Shown: piece by piece, positions 1 to 12,190 of the stretch
How the letters are laid out: each line of letters starts with the position of its first letter
Numbering within the stretch: the first letter of the stretch is position 1
NCBI GenBank assembly: GCA_002197995.1
Contig: NGZR01000001.1
Span: forward strand, 3,968,001 to 4,032,000
DNA length: 64,000 nt
Origin: Gaeumannomyces sp. JS-464
Taxonomy: Eukaryota > Ascomycota > Sordariomycetes > Magnaporthales > Magnaporthaceae
Direction of reading: 5' to 3'
Translations under genes and position numbers: made by a program
The notes under the pieces: model-generated
Databases searched by the model: none
Told to the model about the DNA's origin: nothing
Seen by the model: only the letters and a program-made list of their open reading frames with translations

Positions 1-1464
1 CAAGCGCCCACCCGCCGGTGTGGTAGGCCGGCAAGGAAGGGACATTGTCCTGTGGGTGTGGGTGTGTCCGTGCGTTTGCGTGTCTTGATTTCGCGAAGCT
101 ATCTCCGTTTGTGTGTCAATGTTGGTGGGAATCATGTTCAGGCGGTCAGCCTAGCGCTTAGCAGGATGGTGGGTGATGCTGACTTGCTGCAACCCAACCC
201 ATTTTATTTTCCTGTGGCTCCGTAAAAGCCCAGCACCCATTCCCCATCCCAAAAGGGGATATGCATCCTCCCCCGCCATTGGTCTGACCCGGCCGAGCGA
301 AAAAAGCCCACCGCCTCCGAACCAGCAAAAGACGATCCATCCATCGGAATCTCGCCTTGACGAGCTGCATTCCACTCCCGGCGGCACTGCAAGGGAGACC
401 GGGCAAGGAGAAAGTCAGCAGCAGGCAGCAAGGGCTGTGTTTGTCGCTTGCCGAGAACGGCTAGACGCCGACCCACACGCTGTTATGTCTCGGCGTTTTT
501 CTGATATAGCAAGCAAACCAAACTGGTGGGCTCATTTGCAGCGAAGAGAGAAAAAAAAGTCTGACTGTCATTCGGCTGGCCCACAGAGAGAGATCAACGA
601 ACGGGCCAACCCCAGCCTTACGAATACTTGGAAACCTACCAACGCATTAACTCGCTGCCACCCCGGCAAGCAGGGGAGGGACCGGACAATTTCCTTGACG
701 GTCAAAAAGAAGCTTGTAAGCGGAGCACTTGGCATCACACACACGCATCCGATGTGATGGGGAAGGAGGGAGGGAAAGCCCGCAGTCAAGGAGTTCCACC
801 CCCTTTCTCGAAGGGCGGGCGACGGGCGGTCCTAGGAGAAGGAAAGCAAGGTCCATCCTTGCTGCCTTGGTTTCCAGGATGGATCCGCAACGCAATTGTG
901 GAAAGGAAAAAGGTCTGGTTGCTTACTCGGACCTGACCAGATAATGGGACAGCCCTGACTCCCTTGGGGGTGGATATGGGATGGAGGCTGGTGCCGCCGT
1001 CCTACGTCCGCGCCCTCCTCCGGTAGGTTTGCCTCGCAACGCGCCCTGTGTGTCCGGCACGAGTAGCTCGTCCCGGCCGAACGGTACCGCCCACCTCTTC
1101 CAAGGATGTTCGAAACAAGAAGGGCCCCTTGTATCACCCACACGGATTGACGGCGGGGGTCCGTCCCACTCTTTCGGGATTCTTGGTCGGGTACCAACTA
1201 CGGTGGCTTTCATGTCCTCGTCTTGCACGGGATCACATTCCTTCTTGCTTATTTGCGCCGTGCCGATTCCTTCGGGCCAAGGATCTTGGAAGTGGAAGCG
1301 TCAACAAAATGCAGGAGGAGGGAAGAAAAACCAACATGACATGGGTCGCTGTGGAGCCCCGATCCATCCTGCTCTCCATCCATTGGACGTGTTAGTAAGA
1401 CAAGAACCGGTTCGGTGGGATGGTTCTTGATTTTCTTCGATTGATTGATCGAGGGCGGCTGTGC

Positions 1465-1507
1465 ACACACACATACACACACACACTCTCTCTCTCTCTC
1501 TCTCTTT
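1465..1507. repeat. CA/CT compound microsatellite
   Basis: An alternating CA tract passes directly into a CT tract of about 20 bases. It is noncoding and lies in the left intergenic region. Confidence 0.9.
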
Positions 1508-2203
1508 CCAGCTCTCGCCGTCCCTCACCCACACAGCAATGTGAGCCCCGCTACCACCCAACTCTCTCCTCCACTGTCGTACTTCGTATTCGGGCCTGAT
1601 TGCCTTTTCAGCCCCGGAAATGGGCTTCCTTGGGAGTAGGCGGTGGGCGGCGGGCATCCATCTTACCGCCGCGAACGCCACTACGAGTAGGCTGTAGAAA
1701 GATGCGATGTAACTCACTTCGCCCGGACTGCCCGAAACGGCTTCGATCCGGAAGGACGGCAAAGACGCCCTGCCTGCCATCACTTTTTTTAGCGCGCGGC
1801 CAGCAGGGAAAAGGCAGCGTCATCGGTGCCTGCCTAGAGGCACCTACCTTAGGTAACCCAGGTTGGTCTGACCGGTTTTCTGTGTTACAAACGCCCGCGG
1901 GGTCACAGCGGCAGGGGTTGCGAGCCTCCCTTTGTGTGTTGGCCCATTGTCACTCTTTCATTGAGTACCTATTCATTGGCTCTGGGCCGAGGCGGGCAAG
2001 GGGGATAATACATTCCAGAAAAGGAAAACCTCCGCGAATTCGCTTTCATCTCTCGGTTTCCGTGCTCAGGCTGCACCACGCACAGGTCAGAGCCCCAGGG
2101 CGTGTCTTAGCAAACAACTTTGCTCCCCACCAACTACTGCTACGTACTCCATACCACTACCACAGGATAGAGGCATGCACGCCCTATTTCTTGCAAGGGA
2201 CCG

Positions 2204-2227
2204 TTTTTTTTTTTTTTTTTTTTTTTT
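2204..2227. repeat. Poly-T tract, 24 nt
   Basis: An uninterrupted run of T in noncoding sequence, about 540 bases beyond the stop codon of the TFIIA gene. Confidence 0.95.
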
Positions 2228-2768
2228 GTAAAGCGTTGCTCTGCCAGGAAACACAAAGCCCAAGGACGGTTGATGCCCCGTGTCCGTAAGGGACTCTTTC
2301 TGCGAGAATGAAAAATAACTAGGCCGTCTCTTTTTGGTATATGATACATGCATTGCGATCGCCCAACGGGATGAAAGAGAAGACGAAAAAAAGGGAGGGA
2401 GAATAAAAACGAGAAAGATCTAGAGAACGCGAAAAATGACAATGAAGCGTCCCACACTCTGTCAGACTGGAAGCGTGTTCCTTCGCCATCTCTGGACGGA
2501 AAGCTCGATAACTATGAAAAGATGAATGCCCAAGAGTCCACTCATGGTCTGAAGGGGAAAGGATGCGGTCGTTAGCAGCCACCGCTGCCTACCTGACACC
2601 TGGGCGTCTTTCCGGCGAAGGATGATGAAGGAGAAGCCAAATAGCCATGGGGATTGGCCCATACACTGGGGATGCCAGCTGAGACGGCCTGGGTTCCTTC
2701 CTGGCTTATCGCCAGCTCCCTACAACACCGAGCTTCCGCTCCGGCCCCGTCCCGTCTGCAGCCTTGTT

Positions 2769-4675
2769 TTACCACTCGTACTCGCCAGTAGCCTTGTGGA
2801 AGACGTACTCCTTGCCATTGACGGTGAGGATGCCGTCCTTGAGGGTGCACTTCCTGTATATGACACCATTGTTAGACACTGTTAGAGAAGACGCCTGTGC
2901 GAACCTAGTTCAGGCGCGCCTGGGTACTGACCACTTGTTCTTGACGCGCTGGACCTTGTCATAAAGGCACAGCATCTGCTGACCCAGCTCATCACCGTCG
3001 TCATCACTGTCTTCAAGGTCATCTTCAGGATCGTCCAGGTCCGAGTTGATAGCGTCGTCCAGGTCCTCCTCTCGCATGTCATCGTCAGCACCATCTACCT
3101 GAGGCAGGCCACTCACGGGCGCCGGAGACGCCGACGTTGCCGACACCTTCCCAGCGCGCCTGGTGTGCTTGGTGGCCTCTTTGAGCGGGAGCATCAGGCC
3201 GCCGCCTTCCATGCGCCGGGCAGCGGCGGCCATCTGCTGATGCAACATGCGATCAACGTCGACGCGGCCAAGCTCACGAAGACTTCCGTCCTGCTCGCGT
3301 TGGCACACGACGCCCTCAAAGCCATCGTCATCTGCGGCCGGGCCATCGACCTGAGAAGGTCCGAGAGAGCCGTTGGGCTGCTGTACACGCTGTGCCTGTT
3401 GCGCCTGTATCTGCTGGCGGTACTGCTCCGCGTTCTGGGGCGCCTGACCCGCCGGAAGCGGAAGATGAGGTCGCTGACCCTGGGCTGGAGGTCCAGTCTT
3501 AAGCGCGTTGATGGATGCGGCTGCACGTTGTCCATACTGATTGGCGAGCTGCTGCGCCGCGCGCCGCTGAGCCAACGACGTAGGGCCGGCACCCGGGGCA
3601 CCGGGGGCAGGGCCCGGGTAGTGCTGAACCATCGGGTTCGGCTGGCTGCCATGCTCCTGTTTGATAACAGCCTCGCCACCAGGGCCAGCCTCGTTCTTGG
3701 GGTACACACCGTTGGACGGGGGAGCCTGGGGAGCGGGCATGGGCATGGGCATTGGAAGAGCGGCCTGGGCGCCAGTCGGCGGGCTCAGAGTGGCTTGCGT
3801 GTAGCTGGCCACGGGCGGATCAGCCGGGGCGGCCGGCTGCGGAGCCGGCGGAGGGTCGGGCTTGGGGTCCCATGGGAAGCTGGCGACCTGCAGGGCCGAG
3901 AGTTTCTGCTGCCATATCTGGGGTCGGGGGGCTTGGGGTCAGTATGTGCTTCTGATGCATTACGAGAGTAGGGGGCTGCAAAACCGAGCCGTCCCAAGGA
4001 AGCGCCGTGACTACCCGGATGCAGACCAGGCGGCTCGCTGTAGGCAGATATGAATGACAAGAGCGAGGGGAGCGTTGGGATGACCAAAAGGGGTGTAAGG
4101 TGACTAAGAGAGTGACACGTGATGAGGAGACAACGCTCCAATGAAAACGCTCGGCCGGGGTGGGTGTGTGGCAGCTGAGGGGCAATGACGGAAGTTAAAA
4201 GGGCCCCAAATACTCCATGGCCGCCCCCCGAAACCAGCCCGCTCTCCACCCCTCCCCTCTCTGCTCACTTCCTCGGGCGGGCCACCCAGGCAGCAGCAGC
4301 ACGCAGCGAGAGAAGCCCAACAAATGTCGGAAACAGAGGGCAAGCAAAGCGACGGTCGCCAACTTTGGCGATCGTAGCCGCTGCCCGAATTGATTTTCTT
4401 TTCTTGGCTGTGACTTTTCTTCTTCCTCTGCAATCCCGGATATTCGAAAGAACCGAGAGGGAAAGGCCGGCGGTTGTTGTTTCGTCGAGAAAAGATGGAT
4501 GGGTAGCGGAGTGGCGAGGAGTGAAAATCAGCGAAAAGGAAAGATCCCGACGTACCTTCTTGAGCTCCTCCATGACAGACAAATCGATACCGCTCTCCTC
4601 GAAGTCGACCGTAGACGATTCGAGCACATTCTCGATGACCTTCTCATACACGGTGCCAACGTTGTTGTTCGACAT
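2769..4675 (-). CDS. TFIIA large subunit (TOA1-like)
   Basis: General transcription factor IIA large subunit, which stabilises TBP on promoter DNA in the nucleus. Three exons are visible: 4675-4556, 3917-2932 and 2853-2769, joined in frame to about 396 residues. Exon 1 encodes the N-terminal helical region (MSNNNVGTVYEKVIENVLE), continued by IWQQKLSALQV at the start of exon 2. The middle is Pro/Gln/Ala-rich and variable, as in the family. A long Asp/Glu stretch precedes the C-terminal beta-barrel segment (LCLYDKVQRVKNKW), which runs through exon 3 to a terminal EYEW. Intron 1 is long for a fungus (638 nt) with donor GTACGT. Intron 2 is 78 nt with donor GTCAGT. A start nine bases upstream (MPN-) is also possible. 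The frame is intact throughout. Confidence 0.93.
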
Positions 4676-6180
4676 GTTGGGCAACGAGGCTGAGGTGTCT
4701 GTTCTTGTGTGTCGGCGGCACGAGTGTGGTCGATTTTCTCAGCCCTCCTGGCTGGCCCTCTTCCTCGTTTGTGAGCAGGAAGCTTTTTCCTTTCTTTTTC
4801 TTCCCTTTCTGGTTTTTTGCTTTGTTTCTTTTTCTCAATGTCTATCGACGCTCGTTTCCTCAAAAACTCTCCGACTTTTGTCCCCGACTTGCTACGGTGT
4901 GCGGAGAGCCTTCTTCCCTTTCCTGGGAGATGGGTGGAGATTGTCAGATACGATGCGCGCTGACGATTGAGCTGCGACGGGCTTGCCGGGCGCCTTGCAA
5001 GAGTCAATGCTCCACGCGTCTCCCGCGAGGGAAGGGAGAGCGGTGGAAAAGAGAGACCGCTAAAGTCGGACGGGTCCCGACTGTTCCAGGGCCTGCGTAT
5101 CGCGTCCGCCCGTCCTCTTTCCGGGTCTTGTAGTCTGTTCCTTTGCGCGGCGGCCAATTTCGCTCGTTGCGGCGCTGGGTGCTGCTGTTTTGGTGTTGTA
5201 GCCGACCAAGTTTCTTTTATTTGGGGGAGAAGGCGCTGAAGTAGCTAGACCCGGCTTATGTCAGCCACCCAAACTGTATGTCCACCTTCTGCGGCCACCG
5301 AATTTGGCGAGTCACCCACCCCAGGCTAGAAGACTACCTAACCAGCCTGTCTCGCCGCCGCAGGCCTCATTTTTTCTTCCCGTTAGCTCAATTGCAACTG
5401 GAACTGCTAAAAATCTGATGCGTTGAAAAGGGTTTGCAGCGATGGGGAAGGCCATTTTGTGAGGTTTGATGCCGTCGATGGCTTTGCAATTCCAATAGAG
5501 ATAGCTCGTCGCTGCGTGCGATTTTCGGGCTGTCGGTTGCCAATCTGCCGTGCACAAGCCAAGAACCCTCCCTGGGTTTCTTCGACGCATAGAGTGCAAT
5601 GTTGCCCGAGGCGCCAGACGACTGTCGCCGTTCGAGTTGCATCACGACGATTCGAACGTCAAAACCATCAAGACAGCACTGATATATACATCCATATGCT
5701 TATTTCCTTTCCCTATCCCAGAATTACTTGATAGTTACATGCAAAAAACTGCCAACCCGAACTCCGTGCCCAACCAATGCTTCCTTCCCATCCTGCTCCA
5801 GCAAAGATATTGGGAAAACGAGAAAAACAAAGATGGAAACAAACCTCCTGAACGCGCCCAGTTCGTTCTTTCGTCCCTGCGTGAACAATCTGCCCATTTC
5901 ATGCCACAACAAATTCCTCGTTGTCGTCGTTTGTGAGAGGGAAAACAAAAGGGGTATCCTTTGAAGACTCCACCAACGCCGCGCTTGAAACGGACCAAAG
6001 ACGATGGATGGGATCGATATCGATACCCAGACCTGGACGCCGAGCCCCTTGCCCATGTAAAAACCGAGATTGCCAGGAACAATAACCGTGACATATTTAT
6101 ACTTACCGTCTGGTTGCTAATTCCTCAAGATGTCCTCTGACAAAATGGGTGGGTGCTATCGAGTGTTGGAGTTTCGTCTT
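4676..6180. other. Intergenic: TFIIA promoter and CDC20 3' flank
   Basis: No protein-like reading frame is visible. Both flanking genes lie on the minus strand, so the left part should carry the TFIIA promoter and the right part the CDC20 3' UTR and terminator. Pyrimidine-rich stretches lie just upstream of the TFIIA start, as is common in filamentous fungal promoters. Confidence 0.6.
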
Positions 6181-7964
6181 TTAGCGGATCGTCATCTGCT
6201 TGACCATGTCGGCCTTGCTCGAGGAGCCGATACCGGCAGCGCTGCCAGCGGGCTTCTTCTCGAAGATCTTCCAGAACTTGAGGCTCTCGTCGGCGGCAGC
6301 GGTGGCAAGCATCTGACCGTCGGGGCTGAGGCAGCTGTGCAGGACACGGCTCTCGTGGGCAGGGATCTCGACGGTGCGGACCAGGGTCGGGTAGCTCCAG
6401 ATGCTGAGCGAGTTGTCAGGGAAACCGCTCGAGCTGACGATCTCGCGGTAGTGAGGGCTCCAGCGGAGGCTGGTAACCTGCGAGCCGGTGTCGATGCTGT
6501 TGACGCGGGCACCGAGGTCGAGTTCCAGAAGTGGATGTGACGGTCGTAGGAGCCGCCGCCGGTGGCTAGCAGGTTCATGTTCCAGGGGCACCAGGCCAGG
6601 GCCTTGACGGCAGCCTTGTGGTTGGTCTTGGTGAACTTGGGCACGGCCAGCGAGCGAGCGTCCCAGATGGAAACCAGGTTGTCGTTGCCGCCAGTGGCAA
6701 GCTGGGCACCGTCAGAGCGCCACTCGAGACCACAGACCTCGGAGGTGTGCGAGACGAGCTCGGCTACCTTGTGCTCGGCGATGCGGACATCGTGGTTGTA
6801 GACGAGGCCGCTACGGGCGCCGGTCGACAGCAGGTGCTTGTTCCAGCCCATGACCGACACTCGCGTGTCGTGGCCGAACATGCTGCGCACTTTCTGGCCC
6901 TCAGCAACATCCCAGATCTGGACCTCACCGGTACCCATGCCGACACCGACGTAGGCGCCATCGGCGGACCACTTGACACTGCTGACGTAGGTGTCGGGGC
7001 TTGTCTCCAGCAGGCAGCTCACCGACCCCTCATCCGCGGACCAGACGTAGACATTGCGCTCCAGGCCGATGGCAACCTGGTTGCCCGAGCTCCAGTCGAG
7101 CAGGTTCAGGTAGTAGTCGTCGATCAGACCAGGGGCGTCCAGGACGCGTTCAGGGGCGGTAGCGATGCGGCGCCTCGACTGAGCCTGGCTGGAGCTGGCG
7201 GCCTTCAGCGGCCTGTTGTACTGCTGGCGGAGGTCGATGGGCTTGGATGACTCAGGGGGCGCGGGCTTGAACTGCAGGATGCGGGTGTTAAGGCTGACGC
7301 CGCATGCGTTGGCGAGGGAGTCCTGGTAGGCAGCTGTGTTAGGAGATGGCCTAGAGTAGGTCTCGGGCTCCTCGTCGTCGCCAATGTTGAGCGCCTCCAA
7401 GGCGGCGATGGCCTCATCGGCAGCCGAGGACAGGACCCGGAGCTCTCAGTCGTGGAGCTGCTCTTGGGCCTGCGCTCTGCACGGTCGAGCTTGCCGGAGC
7501 CACCGTGGGAGATGGCGGAGCTGGCGGCGCGGTCGGGGATGAAGCGGTCGCCGGCATAGCTAACAGTAGTCTTGGAAGTCTTCTGCCTAATAGTCTTCTT
7601 GGGCTTGCTGCTGCCCGGGGTCTTGTTGTGCACGCCGGTACCGGTCAGGGTGAAGTCCGAGACGCCAAGCTCAAGGGCCTTGCGGGGGTCGAGACGCCGC
7701 GGGCAATGTTGGACTTGGGAGAGTCACGGTGCGAGGATGCCTTGACCAGGTGGGCAGTCAGGTTGCCGCCGTATGTGGATCGGGCGGGAGCCTTGAACGC
7801 ATCGTTGCCAGAGTCCCGGCGTTCGGGAGTGTAGGGGGACGAGGCAATGTTCTGGTTCGAGTGACGCTGGCGGGGCGAGGGGAGGGGCATGCGTCCACCT
7901 GCGGTACGGGAGGAGAAGAGTCCCGTGTGGACTTCAACGGTGTGGAAACAGATGCGGTGGCCAT
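6181..7964 (-). CDS. Cdc20/Slp1-type APC/C activator (frame broken)
   Basis: Substrate-recognition activator of the anaphase-promoting complex, needed for the metaphase-anaphase transition and targeted by the Mad2 checkpoint. From N- to C-terminus: a start MATASVSTPLKSTRD, a C-box (DRFIPDR), a Mad2-motif-like segment (RILQFKPAPP), seven WD40 repeats (for example WSADGAYVGVGMGTGEVQIWD), and a C-terminal Ile-Arg tail (MTIR) used to dock on the APC/C. No intron is evident. The frame is interrupted four times, near 7908-7912, 7696-7703, 7441-7450 and 6509-6515. Each break is resolved by one extra base, mostly in a G/C run, and 1784+4 nt then gives 595 residues. I read these as sequence errors, not pseudogenisation, because every motif on both sides of each break is preserved. 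Confidence 0.93.
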
Positions 7965-8960
7965 CTTGAATGGACTGCCCCAAGCAGGATATCCTTTAGC
8001 AATAAAGCAATTGATGCGTTGGGTCTCAAGGTGGTCTTGACCCAATAGACAGACGTGCGAGGGTTGGTATAAGTCAAGGCTTGTTTTGCTTGTAGGTGTC
8101 TTCTGATTTGTTTGGTGTGTTGAAGTTGGGTCGCTTTGCCGAAGCCAGCGGAGAGGAGGAGTCTGCGTTTGCAGAGGAGAGGGAGAGAGGAGGGCTTGAT
8201 GGTGAGATGGTGAAAGAAGGAACGGCTCATCAAACATCTCGAGCTCGACGGCACTCTTTTAAGTCATTTGTTTACTCTAGTGGCTCGTGCGCTGGTTGAC
8301 ACGACAACGGCGACCGCCTCAGAATTTCCGGATTTGGGAGGCTGCACCAAGGTTGAAAAGGCAACCGCTGATGGGGCTGCCTCAGGTGGAGGTGGATTCA
8401 ATGGAGCGAAAGTGGACGCATGGGCGGCTGGCCAGTGCGCCGGACTCAGCCGAAATAGATCCAAATTAGGTTAAGTGGCCTGTCCACCTCCCCGCCTTAG
8501 CGCTGTGTGAGAGCCCGGCGGCTGTGGTTGGACAGACAGAGAAAAAAGGCCAGTCGCCGGCGGGCCTGCAGTGCGCCGCACATACCGAGTAAAGCTTTGG
8601 CTTCGGGTCGCAAGCCATCTGAGAATATTGGATTGCTTGACTGCACCAACCAACCGTCGGGTTTTGGCTGCCCATCCCATCACATCATAGGCCCGCTGCT
8701 TCCCCTTTCGGCTTCCATATCCGCTGCCACTGGCTGGTCTTGGTTTCCGTGTTCGCCTGCGTCCCCCCTGCTGCTCATTATTTCTTAGCTTGCCCAGCCG
8801 CACGGCGTCTCCTGTCAGCCCCCAAACGGCGCCACCCCTCCCTCCCTGGGCCGCCCTTATCCCCTGACGAGGGCCACTCTCGAAAAAGCGCGCTGCTGGG
8901 GTTCTTCCCCATCCACCACGCCGCGAGATGAAGGCATAGTGCACCGCGAATCTTCCCAGC
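7965..8960. promoter_or_regulatory. Shared upstream region of CDC20 (-) and Kelch/BTB gene (+)
   Basis: About 1 kb between two divergently transcribed starts, with no protein-like frame. It should contain both promoters and 5' UTRs. I see no clear TATA box or known operator. The assignment rests on gene orientation alone. Confidence 0.5.
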
Positions 8961-11444
8961 ATGGCGCAACCCGCCACCCCTGCCGGATCCTCGGCATCGA
9001 CCCCGGCGGCTCAGTCGCTCTTCGGAGGCGGCGCTGGGAGCAGCAGCGCCGGCACCCCACAGCCACCACCCGCCGGCTTCGCCTCCTCCACCCCGTCGTC
9101 GTCGTCGGCCTCGCTGGCTAATAACCAGTCCGCCCCTGCCAGCTCCGCATCGTCGTCGGCCTCGTCCAACAACACCTTCGTCATGACCAACTCGCCGCTC
9201 AAGAACAGGGGGCTGCCCGACGGGTACCGGCCCAAGGTTACGCGCACGCTCGGAAACAGGCCCGCCTGCCTCGTCAACGCCTCGGTCACCTACTGCGGCA
9301 ACAACCAGATCTATGCCTTCGGCGGCTTCGACCAGTACACGGACGAGGTCTACAATCATGTCCTGCGCCTGGACCTCGTCAGCCTGCAGTGGTCGCTGGT
9401 CGACAACTATGGCGACATCCCTGGCGTCCGGATGGGACACACTGCCACCCTTTACAAAGGCGACCGGCTGCTTGTGTTTGGCGGGGAGAACGAGCACCGC
9501 ACCTATCTGTCGGATTTGATAGTATTCGATCTGAAGACGGCACACTGGACTCAGCCTCAGTGCACTGGCCCCATCCCCAAGGGCCGGGCGCGCCATGCCG
9601 CCATCCTCCACGAGGACAAGCTGTTCATCGTTGGAGGCATAACCGGCCACGACAACTACGTTCTCGACGATATATGCTTTCTCGATCTCAAGACTTTTAC
9701 CTGGTCGAGATCATGGCGTTTCGTTTCGCGGTTCGACCACAGCGCATACATATGGTAAGTGGTCGCGCATACGTCATACCTGTATTTTTTGTGTCGAGTC
9801 GAGCTAGTCGACCATCGCGGTCCCCCATGCTAACGGATACGCGCCGCCGGTTAATGTAGGGGAGATCGAGTATGGGTGTTTGGCGGACTCAGCGAGGAGA
9901 TGAACAGGGTCAGCGACCTCTGGTGGCTAGACCTGAAAGGCAACCCGGCCTTCGAGACGCCCCCGCAAGTTGGCACCTTCGACCGGTCATCCATGACTGG
10001 CCGCGTCGGTCACTCGGCACGGCCCTCGGCGTACTCATCTATGGCACAGTCCCCCGTCGTCGGGACATCCGGCTATGCAGCCAACTCGAGGACAGCACAG
10101 GTCAACCCGCCGTCTTTCCAGCTGAAGTCTTACGCCCCGATGGCGCCTGGCACGATCTCGTCGCTCAAGTTCCTGTCCGGGCCGAATGTGCCAGAGCAGG
10201 GCACTGGATACCACTTCCACATCTACTCGTCCGGCACGCTCCTCGACTTTGTGACACCGGCGGCCACCATCGCATCCAAGGACTGTTCGCTGTCGGCCCT
10301 TGACTTGAACTCACTGAGGTGGCAGAAGCTGGCAGAGGGCAGAGAGATTTTCAAGGCCGGCTACCGATGGCACTATTGCACACTCAACGAGGACGGCACC
10401 AAGGCGTGGCTGCTCGGGTGTCCGACGGACCAGGGCTCCATCGACCTAGGAAACAACGGGCTCGAAGAGTACCTGAGTGACATCATGGAGATTGACCTAC
10501 GGCGGTACGGGTTTTTGGGTAACACTCTGACCCCTGAGCCGCGGAGCACCGAGATGAGCCGGCCATCGTCTCGGATTCGCATAGTGGAGCAGCCCTCTAG
10601 GGGTCTGGGCGCGGACCTGGCCACGCTCTTCAACGTGCCACCCGAGGCTGGCAGTGGGGCGGATTTCATGGTGACGGCGCTCTCGGCCGACTGCGATGAC
10701 GACGACGTGCTGGGGTCGGCGCTCGTGCGGCCCGGAGATCGCTCGATGGTAGGGGACGAGGACTCATGGCTGTCGCCGGACGCGTCGACATCACCGCCGA
10801 TCCACGTGCACCGGCTCATACTGCAGGCGCGCTGGCCGCACTTCCGGAGGCTCTGGGCGTCCCAAATGGCCGAGTTCCACACGCGCAAGATGCACATCCC
10901 CGAGCCCTACAGCGTGGTTCGGGCTTTTCTGTACTACCTCTATACGGACAGGATCGATCCAAGCCCCGATGACGAGGGGGCGGGCGACGGAGGCGGGGCG
11001 ACGACAGATTTATCAGACATTGCGGGCCTGCTGGTCATGTCCAACATCTACGGGATCCCGCACTTGCGGCTCCTGTGCGTGAACCGGCTGGCCAAGGAGC
11101 TCGACGTGGACCACGCCTGCATCATCTGGTACCGGGCGGGGCTGGCGGACGAGGAGTGGCTGCGCAAGCGGGCGGCGGCCTACTGCCTGACGCACTGGGG
11201 CCGCATAGTGCGCACGTCGGGCTTCCTCCGCCTCCCGCGCAGCGCGCTGGTTGAGCTGTCGCAAGAGATTGACATGGAGGGCCGCGTCATCGGCGGCGAG
11301 GAGCTCGACATGTTTGTCGGCTCCGCCGCCCTCGCCGCCGAGGGGTCCGGGGCGCTGACTCGGCGCAAGGAGAGCATGAGCAGCCAACCGTCCCAGATGC
11401 TCGAGTCCGAGGCCGATGACGACGATGGCATGGAGCTGAACTAG
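8961..11444 (+). CDS. Kelch-repeat protein with C-terminal BTB domain
   Basis: Two exons, 8961-9754 and 9860-11444, spliced in phase at a Trp codon (donor GTAAGT, acceptor TAG), give 792 residues with an intact frame. After a Ser/Ala/Pro-rich N-terminus of about 75 residues come Kelch blades with typical Gly-Gly pairs: IYAFGGF, LLVFGGEN, LFIVGGI and VWVFGGLS. A BTB/POZ-like segment follows around residues 575-690 (VHRLILQARWPHFRRLW, then AFLYYLYTDRID). The Kelch-then-BTB order is the reverse of animal BTB-Kelch adaptors. It resembles fission yeast Ral2 and animal LZTR1, which act on Ras. A Ras-pathway or Cullin-3 adaptor role is inference from architecture only. Confidence 0.85.
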
Positions 11445-12190
11445 GTTTCCATGGCTTTTGTATTCTTTTGTTGTTGGGGCCTGTTTTGCTGGAAGTGGGC
11501 GGCTTGCTTTTTGTGTCACAGGTGGTTCCTTCTCTCCCTTATTATCCCCCTTCTTTTCTAACATCCATTGCTGCTCTGTAACGATAGACTTGGCACCGGG
11601 ATTTTGTTCGGACTACATGTCCCATGGTTGGCTCTCCTTTTCGCCCGCTCGACCGTGGTAGCCGCGTGCCGACCGTTGATGGATTCAGGGTGCACTCTTA
11701 TTTCTTCCTCATTGTTGATCACGTTAAGGACATGCTATACGACGGAAACGAAAAGCTGGGAATGGTAATTTGATCACTTATACATTTGCAAATGCTGTAT
11801 GTTATCTCGAGACTCGTTGGTGTGGGTGTGCATTTCAATGCTAGCGCAAGGTGTTCTTACTACCACGGCTTTGGTAAGGCTAGACTATTACCGTTGCAGG
11901 AGGGTCTGCTCAAGTTCACAGCACAATAAAATAAGCAAGGGGAGACCGTCCGTGAGGAAGCCAGGAAATGGGTGCAACTAAACATAATCCAAGGATCACA
12001 AGGAAGGACAAAATACGCAAATTATGATAATTAAAAAAAAAAAGCCTTTCTTGACACATATCAGACAGCGATGCCTCCGCCATCTGGCTAACGCCGTACG
12101 CCATTTTTCTTTTGTCGGGTTCATACAGCAAACAGAGGGGGGTTTTCATTGGGAGAAGGGGATGGATGGACCATGAGAGCACACATCCGC
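11445..12190. other. Convergent 3' flank of Kelch/BTB gene and ARP4
   Basis: 746 bases between two stop codons on opposite strands. Only 3' UTRs and terminators are expected. No protein-like frame or structured RNA was recognised. Confidence 0.6.

Larger units (their letters stand above)
1..2768. other. Intergenic, no gene recognised
   Basis: No reading frame here looks like a conserved protein on either strand, and the open frames overlap each other without codon bias. The stretch holds a CA/CT dinucleotide tract near 1465-1507 and a 24-base T run at 2204-2227. The right end is the 3' flank of the TFIIA gene. A gene that lies mostly to the left of the window cannot be excluded. Confidence 0.6.

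Noticed and set aside
5380..5460. tRNA-like TAGCTCAATTG string
   Set aside because: It resembles a box A, but no GGTTCRANNCC box B or acceptor-stem pairing follows at the right distance.
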